The notes: generated by a model not told the origin, from the sequence alone. A stretch of DNA of 58,177 bases from Paramacrobiotus metropolitanus (GCF_019649055.1 NW_026570532.1:1-58177); one strand, 5' to 3'; counted from the first letter of the stretch, positions 32,994 to 46,086 are shown. Numbers and translations are program-made.

Positions 32994-33389
32994 CTGGAAA
33001 ACGTGGACAAACCTATTAAAAACATAAATTTTAAAGCCACAAATGTGTAGCAGTAATCAATGTACAACAAACACGTAATAATGAATGCGCGCTTAAAAGG
33101 TAACACAGTAAATGCGGAATAAAATTTGAGGGCCTGGATTTAACGCCGTCGCCGTCAGCCACATAAAATCGTAAACAGACAAGCATATTAAATTTTAAAC
33201 TTCCTATTTAATGCAGTTCGCCAGCTTACGCTGTAAAGTTTTGAAATTACAGTTTTTATCAACTCTCCGACATCGATCTATCAGTACGCGAAAGTCATCA
33301 AACGTTTTATTCGGAAAACCCCAATAACAGGATTAGACAGCCACAGTATTAACGATAATCAATACAAAGTATCTGTCAACATACCAAAA
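32994..33389. other. Non-coding stretch
   Basis: No coding exon was found between the membrane-protein exon and PSMD6 copy B. The boundary of the inverted duplication probably lies in or near here. Confidence 0.4.
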
Positions 33390-35510
33390 GTACCACAGCC
33401 GAACGAAATGATCGGAAGAACGGCAGCATGCTTGACCGTAACAATAATTTCCCGCGTGTTGTCGAGGTGATGATCAGCCCAGTCAGTACCGGTCCGCTTT
33501 TACTTTCTGCTCAAAGTTTGCTGTAATCAAAAATAAAATCACAAAACTTCTTTAGAACTTTGAATTACCTTTTCGGAAAGAAAAATCTCACCCAGCTCTA
33601 GAAAAAATTCAGCATAATGCGATCCGTACAATGAGCTGAGAAACTGTCGCATATCCGGCATTCTAAGCAAAACTTCCACAGTCTCAGCGCTCCGGACACA
33701 CTTAATACAATTATACTCGATGAATAGTGATAGCACCGTTATAAGAAGCAACCTCCTCAGTTATAAATTCGCTTCAGTCGCAATGAAACGTTGCATAATC
33801 AGCAAACAAAAATGCTGGGCGAGTGCTCTACACTAGCAGTCCTGTCATAATAAGATAATTGAATAGTACTCGTACAACTTTGTTTAATAGGGCAACTATC
33901 CCTTTTAAAGCGAAAGTGTGAGTATCCATACCAAATTTTACGTAAAAGTGGTCAGTGGTCACTACAAAAAAATTTAATACCACAATCAGATCCTTATCAC
34001 CACTTTTAAATAATGTAAACACCTACTTTTTCTTTGTTTCGCTCGTTCCAGCGTCAGCATCGCGCACATGACGTTATACGCCACGTAGGTATCGTAGTCT
34101 AATATGTATCTCCGAACAGGTAAATGTGCTAACTGCAACCAGAAAATTAATGGTGGCTTTTGGAAACTCAAGCATCTTCATGCTTCGTACACCTTTAGCC
34201 GGTTTCGTCGATCCCAATCACCGCCCTGCTCCAGCAGACTGTGCATAAAAAAAAACCGCTCATAATAATTGGCAAAATCATAACAGATATGCGCAGAAAC
34301 TTCTTAACCACTTCGAAGCCAAGCAGTACGCACCTCCATGCTTTATCCAAAATGTGTGCGGTTAAATCCAAATCATCAAAGAAGATACCGATACGGACAA
34401 TTTGGAAAATCGGATCGAGTTTGTTGCCTTGACTTACTGTTTTTTCAAAGCGCTGTCGAAACGCACTTTCAGCCCCTTCCTAGTGCAAAACAAGCTATGC
34501 ATTCTCAAGCATGAGAAATCTTTAAACATTCCCCCACCTTGTCTCCAGTGCGGGAAAGGTTATTAAACTTGGCAAGGTACGCTTCGCGCACTTTGACAGA
34601 TCCCAAATTCTTTAAACATCCGAAATTGCCGCGTCAAGTTTTTTTAATTTTCTGCTCGTTCTTCTGCCACAGTTGGTTAAGCGAAGAAGTGTCCGCATTA
34701 AACCATACGTTTTTTAACGTCAAAGAAAACACGCAGGTAGCATTACAATTCCCAATTCATGCTACCCAATAATTATTGTCCGGTGGCAACTGTTTCTGCT
34801 CCACGGTGGCCATGTACTGGAAAACACAGACAGACGATCCTGGAGCATATGCACAGCGCTGGACATGGAACGCATGTTGATCTTGTAGGCAGTGGGGCTG
34901 AACTTCGTCACGGGCTGCATATCAACAAAACCGTGCTTGAATTTCGATCTAATGTGATGCAAAAAGAAAAAATCTTAGTGAGCCTGAGAGCCTCCAGTAA
35001 ATTCCACCATCGATTCAAACAGATCAACGGCGAAGGAATCGGCCTTATTTGCATGGGCTTTTAGGAAAAAGTCCTCGGAATGCCAATCAGGAATTCCAGG
35101 AAAAAGTTCTCGGAATGCCAACTAGGAATTTCGGGATGAAACCACCTCGGCCAAACTGAATTTTCTGGATTAAAGGATCTGAATCAAAAAATAATAATAA
35201 ATCGCAAAAATGAAAATCAAAAATAATAAAAAATAAATCATTAATCAAGGTCTCAAAAACTGAAAACACGAAAACCTGAACTCAAGAACACCAACAGTAT
35301 CAAAAACTGAAAATCAAGAAATTGTGCACATGTGCGCACGTCAATACATGAAATCGTGCACACGTGCGAATCGTGAAAATGTACAAACCGACAAACTGGC
35401 AAACGAGAAAACTCGAAAAACGGCTGCTGACCCAAACGGACCGCCATATGGCTTGGACTCCGGTTTAGGAGTTTACAGTCTGTCACTCTGTGCACTCTGG
35501 ACATAAAGCC
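33390..35510 (-). pseudogene. PSMD6: PSMD6/Rpn7 pseudogene, copy B, inverted relative to copy A
   Basis: Read leftward: the flank shared with copy A (35504-35253, frame MAVRLGQQPFFEFS), AVTKFSP and SSAVHML (34930-34850), DVKKRM (34715), SLNQLWQKNEQKIKK (about 34690-34640), GSVKVREAYLAKFN (34600-34560), KTVSQGNKLDPIFQIVRIGI (34450-34390), GGDWDRRNRLKVYEA (34225-34185), LDYDTYVAYNVMCAMLTLER (34110-34050), and CVRSAETVEVLLRMPDMRQF then YGSHYAEFF (33690-33610), ending in a degenerate segment near 33490-33390. Defects: a run of A causing a frame slip near 34645, TAA at 34614-34612 in the same place as in copy A, and a 1-base slip after it and near 34180. It keeps a segment lost from copy A but lacks the final LSRVINL exon. 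Confidence 0.75.
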
Positions 35511-36102
35511 ACGACTTAAGCACAGTATACTTCTATATCATTTATGATAATATTGTAGTACTGCAATATTACCGAATAATATTGCGAACGCACCGGTGGG
35601 ATCTTTGCCTTTAGGACGTTTTCGGTTATCCCGTGTTGTTGTGGCTGCAGCTGTTGCAAAAGATCCAGGTAAGCATGCTTTTATTTAATTTAGTTATTTT
35701 TAGTGAGCAGTAAATTTATGCTGTCTTGATTGATTGCAACTGTGCAACGTGTTTGTTTGTGCTGAGATGCTCCGTTATTGACGTCTTACAGTTCTTAAGT
35801 TAGGAAAAAGGAAAAATGGAAATTTTGTGTGGGAGACAGGTTCCTTCAGTTTTCGGTTATGCATTTTGTTAAACGGGTTCGACTTGTCCTTGTCAGACAA
35901 ATCGCACTCGCGTACCCTTAAAAAAATTTAATTATAGACTTCGTCACTTCGGTATAACTTTGTACTTGTATAATATCAAATATGTATAAATATATATAAA
36001 ATTTAAAAATGTATCAAGTGTACAGCGAGGGTGTTGGCAAATGGCAAACGCTTATGCTTTATCATTGTTAAATTTCAGTGGTTTCATATTGGTAATTTCT
36101 AG
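35511..36102. other. Non-coding stretch upstream of NAA20
   Basis: No gene recognised. It contains the 5' edge of the inverted duplication and presumably the NAA20 promoter. Short ATATTG inverted repeats occur near 35545-35585. Confidence 0.5.
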
Positions 36103-37148
36103 ATGGATCACAACAAAAGCAACGACAACAATAATGATAGCCGCAATGTAGCTTTCTATGTGCGCGAAGCCAATCCTATTGATCTCATGAATCCTGGAAT
36201 ATCAAGAATGTGAGCTTGCAATTGTTATGGTTATGCGTGCTACTTAGTAAAAGATGGATGTTTAAATCTGAATAAAGTGCGCCACTTGCATACCATGCTA
36301 ATAAACGTTAAACGAATATGGGTGTTTTCAGAAACGTGGATTATTGGACGGAAACTGTAAGTTGGAAAACTCGGCTTCGTTAACGATGCTCTAATTCAAC
36401 ATTTGGTGTGCAGTAGGCACTGAAAATTAACTTGGTATTTCTTCGTTTATACAGTACAATGCGGGATTTTATTTGCATTATTTTTTGACATGGCCGGATC
36501 TGTTCCTAGTGGCAGTGGATCCCAATAAGGAAATTATTGGCTACAGTAAGTGCACACTACGCTTGACCGAATGGCACTTATTTTGAAAGTGAATTAATGT
36601 CGTGTGGCGCCATGAGTTGTTTCGTCTTTTCCCATGCGGTTCCTGTTTTGCAGTCATGGGGAAAGTGGAAGGAGAAGGAACCAATTGGCACAGTCACATC
36701 ACGGCGCTAAGTGTGGATTTGTTTCACAGGAAATGTGGGATTGCCTCCGATCTCATGAAGCGCTTTGAGGAAGTCTCCAACAAGTAAATTCGCTTGCGCA
36801 TTGTTCGAACGACTCGAACATATTTACATCTGTATTTTGCAGACATACCGTTATACCATTTTTTGTTATACCGAAGTTTAAATCTGCTGAAATAATGGCT
36901 ATGATGATTGTGGTTATAGACGGAAGGCGTACTTTTGCGATCTGTACGTACGCGTTTCCAATCAAGTTGCGGTGGAAATGTACAAAAAGATGGGCTACGT
37001 TATTTACCGTCGAGTTCTCGAATATTATTCAGGAGATCCTAGTGAAGATGCCTTTGATATGAGAAAACCTTTGCTGTGTGACGTTGATCGAAAGTCAGTG
37101 TTACCGGCTCCAAAAGATCCCATTCATCCAGACGAAGTCCCAGAATGA
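36103..37148 (+). CDS. NAA20: N-alpha-acetyltransferase 20, NatB catalytic subunit
   Basis: GNAT enzyme that acetylates the initiator Met of nascent proteins beginning Met-Asp, Met-Glu, Met-Asn or Met-Gln, with NAA25, on ribosomes. Five exons in consistent phase: 36103-36209, 36332-36356, 36455-36545, 36654-36783, 36920-37148, giving 193 aa (human 178). Motifs: NVDYWTETYNAGFYLHYFL aligns with the human substrate loop, IMGKVEGEG with strand 4, HSHITALSVDLFHRKCGIA holds the acetyl-CoA binding R-x-x-G-x-A, and LYVRVSNQVAVEMYKKMGY with RVLEYYSGD is nearly identical to human. The carboxyl end DAFDMRKPLL...HPDEVPE also matches. The amino end carries about 15 extra polar residues (N/D-rich) before the conserved VREANPIDL. 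No defects. Confidence 0.95.
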
Positions 37149-37444
37149 AATGTGTGCTCTTGGATCAGTCAGAAGTGGTTGTTGTTTCTGTATTACGGTC
37201 GCTTTATTTGTGTGGTTTTTGTTTCTTGTTATAGTATTTCCATAGTAGTTCCAGTAGTATTGTTATAGTAGTTCCAGTTCCGCATGCGAAAGCAGAACTA
37301 ATTAAAGATAACGATTAACAAAACAGTGAATCTTGAGACACTGAGTGTGTCGCTCGGGAAACATTTCCGAATATAGTGCAATGTGAACATAACAGCTTGG
37401 ATGGCAATGGATGCACAGTTATGGATGCACAGTTATTTTGTCAG
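37149..37444. other. Short spacer between convergent NAA20 and CRNKL1
   Basis: It holds the 3' ends of two convergent genes. A GTAGTTCCAGT-type unit is repeated near 37240-37280. No gene. Confidence 0.5.
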
Positions 37445-40400
37445 CTAATCGGGACCAGAACTGCTTGATGATTCGCTATCCGCATCCATGTCGTTTTCTG
37501 GAACGTTATCACCTGTCTCGCGTTCTGCCTCTTCTTGGGTAGGAAGCGTCTGCTTCTCTTTTTTCCACTGCCGTGCCAAAGCAAGAAGCTTGAGATTAGG
37601 CTGAGCGACCTCATCGCTGGGGAAAATATAATCGAAATATTCCTCCCATCCTGCTTCGGCACCGTCGTCGGTTTGAATCTTCCGTCGACGCTTGATCCGT
37701 TTGGGCATTTCTTTCCGAACTTCTTCCTTCGACTTCTCATCGCCATACGTTTCCTGTGCAAAAACAACAGCGTTTTGGATTTTGAAACTTAATTATTTAA
37801 CGGTCCGTATTCTGTTAATACCAACCTCAAATGCCATCCATGATTCCAATAAAATTACGCGTTCTTCTTTATCGGCATTTTCATTCTGCAGCGTTCTTAA
37901 AGCTCGTCTGTACACGGCGCGAGCTTTCTGGACAGCGTCGCCATCCCCAATCCCGGCTTCAAATTGCGCGAAGCTTATCCAAACCTATTGACGCACATTC
38001 CACCTGTGAATTACTATTTTAATATGCAAAGAGACAATATAACCTTGTACCTTGACATGGTTAGTACGCTGCAACAGGCGCTCGTACAGCTGACGGGCGC
38101 GATCTACTGCTTTCTGTTCTATTTCAAAGTCGACAAACGATTTCCATAGTACTTCCGGCATGTCCAAACGAGGCTGATTTACAGCCAAATTATAAATCGC
38201 TCGTGCGCGAGTCACATCACCCAGTACTGCTTCCAGCTCGGCATACTGAAATGAAGGACATAAATTGCAATTACTGTGCTGTGATCAAAGAAGCATCAAT
38301 CATTAAGTCCACAGGAGCAAACGTCATCAATATGTTGTAATTTTCAGACGATTAAGACGGAGAAATTCACCAACTTACTCTCATCCACGTAGAACAGTTA
38401 CCCGGCTCAAATTCCAAAAACTTTTCGTATAACAGTCGGCATCGATCGAATTCTCGTAGCTGCACTTCCAGTTCAACGTATCCGCGGAATAATTTATCTT
38501 TCGGACATTTGCCTATCGCCACACCCTGAAAAGAAAAAAATTAACGTTACTGCAATTAATTTGCATCTATCTTTATAAACTGCCTGATGTTGTGTGCATA
38601 CACTGTACAACACATTCTCCTTACCAAGATCTTTCTTGCATCGGCTGGTCTCTTCTGACGGATTTCAAATTGTGCAAACAGTAACCAAATCTTGGCAAAT
38701 GTGAATTTTTTGTGTGGAATTAAGTTGATGCATGCTGTAAACACTTGTCTGGTCCGGTCAATATCATCTGCAATTAATTCCTCAAAGACTGCATAGCGTA
38801 TCCACAGGTAGATATATCGCCGCCAGTAACGCTTTTCTTCCACGGGTGGCACATTGGAAATGGCCCTTTCGTAACCTTCACGAACGGCATCATGATTTCC
38901 TTCTTCTTCGAGGATTTTTAGAAGGTCAAACCAGGCATCGTAATTTGTGGGGTCGCGTTTCAGCTCCTACAATTAAAAATAATGCAGGCGTAACAAAGAT
39001 ACGACGATCATAAATACATGAGCTATGGAATAGGAAACAGCAATCGCACATTCGAAACCCTGAAACAGCATGTAATAAATATCTGTCATGTTCACCTCCT
39101 GATACTGAAATTTGCGCTTGTTCAAAACAACATCTTCAATTCCGATTCGGGATCCATGCTTCTTTTCGAAGATGCTATAATTCTTGAAAAGATCCGCTGC
39201 CTTTTCCTTTGAGAGATGATCCAGAGCATATTTATAAATGGTACGCGCACGCTCGAACTGAAAATCTGAAAGTTAGATCTGAATTTATGGCGAATCGAAA
39301 AAAGACAAAATGTTACTTCTTTCTGTCTTTCCTCAAAGCGAGCAAAGGCAACATAAAGTTCTTCAAAAACTTGATCTTCGCCGTAAAATTCCACAGCGCG
39401 TTCAAAAACTTTTCTTGCTCCATTGACGAACCCATTCTGTTCCTCAAATCGAGCGAATCTTGCCCAGTTTTTTACATCCGGATGGTCCAGTACGAAACGC
39501 TCATAAATGGCCCGCGCTCGGTCTAATTCTTTATAGCGCATCTCGAAATTGATAAAGCTCAACCATGCTTGTTCATGCGGATGCCACTCCATCCAGCGTT
39601 CAAACACCTGCCTATTTCAAACCACAGAATCATTGTTACTTTGTTTCAATTAGCGGATGCGCAAAATGTAAGCGTACCTGCATCCAGCAACGTTTTCCAG
39701 CATTTCTTCCATGTACGTGTATTTATACCAAAACTGGTTGGCTCTGGGCATTATCGTCACTGCGCGATCCCAAATGTTGCGAGCATGATTTATCTGTCGG
39801 TTTCTGTAAAAATATTACGTAGCATAATTTCACTTAACACACGAATCGAAAAAAGCGGATACCTCATCTCCATTTCAGCAAATTTTAACCAAAGCGTGAT
39901 ATTGCGGTGCTCAACGTCAAGCGCCCGCTCGAAGACAGACCGGCATCTGCAAAGACGACAAAACAAGTGCTATCAAACCAGAAAAATTAATCACAGCCAT
40001 TAGCAATGATAACTACCTCTGGATTTCCTTCTGCGTTTCCTCCCATTGCGCATACTTGATCCAAGTGCTAATGTTGTTACGATTGCGACGGATGCCATCT
40101 TCGAATTCCTAGTAGACAAAGTACTCCACAATAAAGAAATTTCCCCAAAAAAACAAACCAGCTATATCGTACTAGTACCTTTCGCTTCCGAAGCTGAAAG
40201 TCAGCTAACTCAACCGGATCAGTGATGTTCTGCTTTGGCGGCTACAGAAAATATATAGGGAGCGTTAATTAAGTACATCAATGATCGGTACGTAGTTTGC
40301 TATGCGAATACTTAACGTAAGTAGTAAACGGCTGATTCATATAAGGCACACTTACCGGAGCAACAACTTCAAGCTGGCGTTCCTTCGCCTCTCGAAGGAG

Positions 40401-40842
40401 CTGTTCAGCAGTGATCTGTATATCAGCCGGAGTTTTGTTTTTAACCTGTAAGAATTCAGAATATTAACAAGCGGAATGTATACTGCTCAAGTTCTACAGT
40501 CAGACAGGAAACCAAACTGATCCCAAATCGCATGGTCAATCTTGAGCTCGTAATATTATACTAACACACTCAGTTTAAAAAGTAAGAGTCAGCCAAACTG
40601 CAAAAGCCCTGCTAGTGCTGTCGTGCACAGAGAAAATGGAATGAAGATTATCTACAAAAACCTAGTAGTTTAATAGTTTTATCACGGTAGACCACAAATG
40701 GTGACAAGCCTAAATGTACTCTTCATTCTTCAACCTCAAACTGGATATAAATGTTACAACGGCTGTTTATGAAGAAAGCACTTACCTGTCCAGCACGAGG
40801 GACCTTCTGTTTCCCTCCTTTAGCGAAATTCTGTTCCGCCAT
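37445..40842 (-). CDS. CRNKL1: Crooked neck-like pre-mRNA splicing factor (HAT repeats)
   Basis: Clf1/Syf3-type scaffold of the NineTeen/spliceosome core. Thirteen minus-strand exons join in phase: 40842-40786, 40445-40356, 40241-40179, 40108-40017, 39946-39863, 39803-39678, 39611-39317, 39257-39096, 38966-38625, 38525-38379, 38245-38051, 37984-37826, 37753-37445, giving 706 aa (human main isoform 687 from the equivalent Met). The start [17 protein letters not shown] is followed by [23 protein letters not shown] repeats run through the whole chain ([81 protein letters not shown]). The carboxyl end has RRRKIQTDD and [11 protein letters not shown] and finishes in an acidic/serine tail. No stops or slips were found, which argues that the surrounding sequence quality is good. 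Confidence 0.95.
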
Positions 40843-41441
40843 ACTTTTTGACAGGGTTCACTCAGGGCTGAGGGTTCCCCTGCAATCCAGTGGCTGAGCG
40901 CGTTAGTGAGAGGCAGTTCCTGGCAATGCACCGAAATACCTGAGTCCGAAGGTGCCAAAGAGATCAATCAGGGTTTAAACAGAGAAATAATTCAAAATAG
41001 AATTACATTTCATTATAAACGCGAAGATTCATCAAAGACCAGCATCCTTATTATTATTTACAAATCTAAATATTTTTGTGAGTTGTGACAAACCTTCTGT
41101 TTCTCGAAAAGGAGACTTTCAAATTTAATATAATACGGCAGGCATCAGGGGGCACTCTTATAGACAGGAATACTATCGCCAGACGCCATGAGATGGCGAT
41201 CGCGTGGACTTCCATTCTGCATTTTACAGCTTTTCAGGAGAAAAGTGAAAACATAGCAACGCACCGCAAATCCACTGATGAACACTAAACCATTTTTTAC
41301 TACGTGTAATTGTGGTGTAGGTACCACAACCAGTAATCTCACGATATTTTAGGTTGTTTTTCATTGTTTGGGGCGTAACTTCAGCAGTTCAGTTCTTTAT
41401 AATCTTAAAGAACTTCGAAGTGGTTCTTGTGAAGATTGAAG
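40843..41441. promoter_or_regulatory. Head-to-head spacer, likely bidirectional promoter of CRNKL1 and ZMPSTE24
   Basis: CRNKL1 starts at 40842 going left and ZMPSTE24 starts at 41442 going right, so both promoters and 5' UTRs must fit in 599 bp. I see no canonical TATA box placed convincingly for either gene. Short frames in this spacer have no family resemblance. Co-regulation is an inference from the spacing. Confidence 0.45.
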
Positions 41442-44400
41442 ATGGATTATCAACCAGTCCAGATGCCGAGCCATCTGGATACGGAATCCCCGTCGACGCA
41501 TACTTCATTTTATGGGAACCCGTCTCTCATATTCTGGGGCTGCTTGGGGTTTATGTGGATGGTATACCTTTGGGATAGTTACTTATCTCTGCGGGAGGTT
41601 GGTTTTTATTCAGTGTAGATAGATATCTGCCTGTCTGTAGGCTATAGAGGTATAAAAAGAACATGTTCGAATATTGTAGTACTGGACCCAGAAACATGCC
41701 AAAGAAATTCCATTCCGTTTACGCGATTCCATTACAAAACAGGAATTTGAGAAGAGTCGTTCGTACACCTTGGATAAGTCATCCTTCGGAATCTTCATGG
41801 GCGCTGTTAGCCACATTGAAGCAACGGTAAAACCATGTTTTTGGGTTGATGTCGTGCATAAGATTAATATCTTCGTGTGTAGCTGATTCTACTCTTCAAT
41901 GGAATGCCGTGGTTGTGGAGGAAGAGCGGATATTTGGTTCCCGGAAACTGGGGTCCCTTGGGACATCAAGTAAGTGGCAACAAGTACTAGTACGGTTGAT
42001 ACCGGATACAACGAACCCGTACCAAGTACCAACTGCTTGTTTATTCCGATCGGTGCTCACGTTTGCTTTGAAGTTGGCTAGATTTGGTTAACTTCGAAAG
42101 TTGCCACTTATGATGCGAAATAGTAATGTTCCTGGAACATCCGAATCGGTGTATGTAATAAAAAATTGCAGTGAATTTCTATTTAAAATGGAAAAAAGTG
42201 GGAAAAACATGAGAAAACTGAATATCACATAATAGTTATCCACATATTTTAGCCACATAATAGTTACCTACATATTTTTGCCATTTTTTTGTTATCCACA
42301 TAATAGTTTCCTACATATTTTTGCCTACAAAAATATGTAGGTAACTTGCATGGTTGTAGCCTGACGATCTACAAGTTAATGTTGTTTTTTCAGATCATTC
42401 AGACAATGATATTTTTGATCCTGGCGCAAGTAAGTTAACGAAGTTAATATGACAAATAATGAAAAAGTGTTGAATTATTCGCTTCGGTTTATGGCAGTTT
42501 GGCACCAAGTGTTTGTGTCGTAGGTGTATCAGACCATTTCATCGTTTCCGTTTTCGTACTACAAAACCTTCGTGATCGAGGAAAGACATGGAATGAATAA
42601 GCAGGTACTCATCGTCAACACCGAAAAAGTTTTAGCTAACCACAAAATTATCATTCTGGTTTCGCTTTTGCAGAATTTCTCATTCTTCATCAAGGATCTC
42701 GTCAAAAGTTTCGTTGTATTCCATTTGATTATTATGAACGTTGTTATACCGCTATTAATTTACGTTATCGACGTAAGTGTGTGATTAATTTTTATGTTTT
42801 ACATGTTGCTTGTGTTACGTGTTTTGCCTAGCTTTGCTTTTTCAGATCGGAGGAGATTACGCATTCTTTTATGCATGGTTATTTTGCGTTGTCGTGTTTT
42901 TGGTAAGTGGGCCCATGTCAGGACTTATCTGAACGGTATCATAACGAAATATTTGCGTTTCCAGTTTATTTCTACCATTTATCAAGATTACATTGCACCG
43001 ATTTTCGATACGTTCAAGCCTGTCCCTGAAGGAGAACTGCGAAAGAAAATAGAGGCGCTGGCTAACAAACTGAAATTCCCTCTTCACCGTTTGTATATTA
43101 TTGAAGGTTAGTTGAGTGTTGGTTGTCAGGGTTTCGTTCTTCCCATTTGGATCTATAAATAAAGCTGTTCATAATTTATAGCATAAGAATTTTGATTTTG
43201 CGCTCCCGAAAGCGTAAGAACTGTTTACAACAGACAAGAGAAGGGAAGCTGTATTATATACAATATTCGATGAAGGTTTTTGGCAGCTTATTTGTGGCGT
43301 TCGCACGTTTCTGTCCCCACAACAATAGACCGTGTGTAGTCATACAACCGTCCAGGGCCAGTGCCTATGCCTTAGAAACTATCAAATGTCTTAAATTTGA
43401 CAGAAAATAATTACTAATATTATAAAATGGCAGAAAAGTTAATTAATTATTAATAATTATCAATAATTATCGCTCGCCCGCTTGATAATTATTTTCTGCA
43501 CAAAGATAGCAGCAGTAACATCACAGACTAAATTGAGTGAACTAGTAGTGAGTACTTAATATCTGTACATACTTCTGTGATAGTTGCCTGGTATTTTTAG
43601 GAGTTTTTAACAACAAGTTATAAAACCTTGTTTTTCCTCCTCAGGGTCAAAGCGATCTGCCCATGCTAACGCTTACTTCTTCGGAATGTTCAACAAGAAG
43701 ACCATTGTCCTTTTTGATACGCTGTTCGGCCCAGAATATGGCAAATCAAAGGAAAAAGAATCTGCTTCCTCTACTGCTGAAGTGGTACCTGAAGTGGCGG
43801 AAGGAAAAATTCAGGTTAGCGGCATTTATATTGTCCTTCATTTCGTACGTTCTGATTGACGGACATGCTTTTGTGACTTTCTAATTTTAAAACAAACTTT
43901 GAAAAATTTTCTCTTGGCAGACGAAAGGGACTGACGAAAGTAAGGCCGAGTCGGCTGTGGCTTGCAGTGACGATGAAATTGTGGCAGTATTATCCCATGA
44001 ACTGGGTCACTGGTCGTTGGGGCATTATTGGAAAAACATCTTGATTTCCATGGTGAGACACATGCCACTTGCTGTCACACAAATTGGGATCAGCGTGTAA
44101 TGCTTGCAGATAACCATGCTGATGTCGTTCGGAATATTCGGCATGCTCTACAAAAACCAGGCTATTTACGAGGCCTTTGGTTTTCGCAACGAGACTCCAA
44201 TTATTATCGGCCTCATTTTAATTCTGCAGTACATTTATTCCCCGGTTAATGAGGTATATGTGCGTTATTAGTCTTCATTTTGGGTTAGCTTTTAGATGCC
44301 GTTTCGTAATATGAATTTTCTAGACTTTAACATGTCAAATATATGTTTTAAAATTTGAAGTGAATTATAAGCTCGCTGCTTAATGCTCAGCGACCAGTAT

Positions 44401-44852
44401 GATAACGATCGCAATCGCGTGTGTACGGGGTAAAACAGTTATGAATCGTTGGTGTGGTTGGAAAATACGTAAGTCGAAATACTTGAAAAAGTTTTCCATG
44501 AATTTTTTTCTTGGTTTCGCTTAACGTTGATGAATTCAAGTCACCTTTTTGGTTTTCACTTTTCTGTCGGTACAACGTTAGTCACTTTGATTGAAATGTA
44601 TGGCTGCAGTTAATACATTTTTTTAAATTTTAGGTTTTAAATTTTGGCATGATCACTCTGAGCCGAATTTTCGAATTTCAAGCTGACAATTTTGCCAAGA
44701 AGTTGAACGCAGCGGAAGCACTGAAAGAGGCCCTCTTGAAACTGAATCGGACAAACAAAAGCTTCCCTGTCCATGACCGACTGTACAGCATGTTCAATCA
44801 TTCCCACCCGACACTGCAGGAGCGTTTGGAAGTGCTAGACAAGACGGAATAA
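41442..44852 (+). CDS. ZMPSTE24: CAAX prenyl protease 1, Ste24-type zinc metalloprotease
   Basis: Multi-pass ER/inner nuclear membrane protease that cleaves prenylated CAAX proteins such as prelamin A and yeast a-factor. Twelve exons in phase: 41442-41597, 41680-41826, 41883-41969, 42394-42429, 42524-42604, 42674-42772, 42846-42902, 42965-43106, 43645-43814, 43921-44052, 44110-44253, 44634-44852, giving 489 aa (human 475). Motifs: [70 protein letters not shown], the zinc site HELGH (His351, Glu352, His355), and [12 protein letters not shown] with the third ligand Glu431. Several hydrophobic spans match the transmembrane barrel. The carboxyl end [12 protein letters not shown] aligns with human. 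AATAAA at 45058-45063 is a plausible polyadenylation signal. The chosen ATG is the only one before the first conserved hydrophobic segment. Confidence 0.95.
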
Positions 44853-46086
44853 TCCGTTCATTTTGTGGTCTGTCAGTACGTTGAATGAATATATTGTGCA
44901 TCGGCACTTGCATGTTTCTTGACGTAAAGTGTATCGCCGCTTTTTTCTAAATCCTTGATCAGTGGTGCTTAACTTTTTTTCGTTAAAACCGAGTGTCTGC
45001 GCTTAGACGGCAGTGTCTTCTATACGATTTTTATTTGGCGCCATTTTATGCTGAATCAATAAAATACGATGAGAAAAATTTGTGCTGTTATCGCATTTCA
45101 TTCTTGTATCGAAACAGGTATCCCTGAGCAGTGAACACACGTTTGAAAACCGCAGAGTTACTATTATTGTGCTCACAGTTTTGCTTGGTGGTTAACTGAT
45201 TTAACCCCAACTTTGACTGGTTATTATAGGCCATTATGTCCGTTACGCATGTGCTGCAAACAAAAGCGGTTTTTATTGGGCTTTGGCTTTCAGTATTTTC
45301 ATTTAGTACAACATCGTTCCATACGAAACGTTTGACATCGCGATCGCTGGTAACCAGCCGCACAAAATACTTATGGTTATGTGTTACACCACTGATATCA
45401 CTTATTAGATATTGCGTAATCGTTTAAAATACGTACAGATACTTACTGGTTAGTTAAAAAGTGACTAATAAACCATTTCGCATTTCAGTTTTGTCACAGA
45501 CGGGTGTAGTATAAATTTCACAGAGAGATCGTTATTTTCACATTGAAGTTGGCTTTCTTTTTTGCATCGCATCATCGCCTGGTTTATACGTTAGTGCCGG
45601 TAGTTTATGGTAAGGATTAGAATTTGCAAAAGCTTCGGAAAAGGGCAGTTTCTCATTGTGCACAGGCTGTTTTTGGTACCGGTTCCTAAGATCAGTTGAT
45701 GCACTACAGGTCTTCCTTCTCCATTCATTCTGAAAGGCTACCGCATCTTCTGTAAAAGCAGCACCTTGTCACATATTTTTAATACAGTTAGAAGTATTCA
45801 TTGTTGTCATTTCAGTATTTTGTTATACTCGCTACAAATACAATGTCAATATAATTGAAAAATACTTTAATATTGTAAAAATGCATAAATTTATTGGGTA
45901 ATTATGATGGTTATGGACTTTATGGTACATACCGGTACCGTAAACGCGTAAGTCTAGCCGTCAGCAAACGCTAAAAACTATTTTTTGGCTACGTACATTT
46001 TACTCCACTGACATGATTTTAGCATCGGGGTAAAAGTCATCATATTTGGCAAGTTTATCTAAACATTAATGTCCACAGATGTGCCA
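44853..46086. other. ZMPSTE24 3' region and non-coding stretch
   Basis: After the likely polyadenylation signal near 45060 there is no recognisable gene. Short frames at 45088-45427 occur on both strands and have no family resemblance. Confidence 0.5.
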
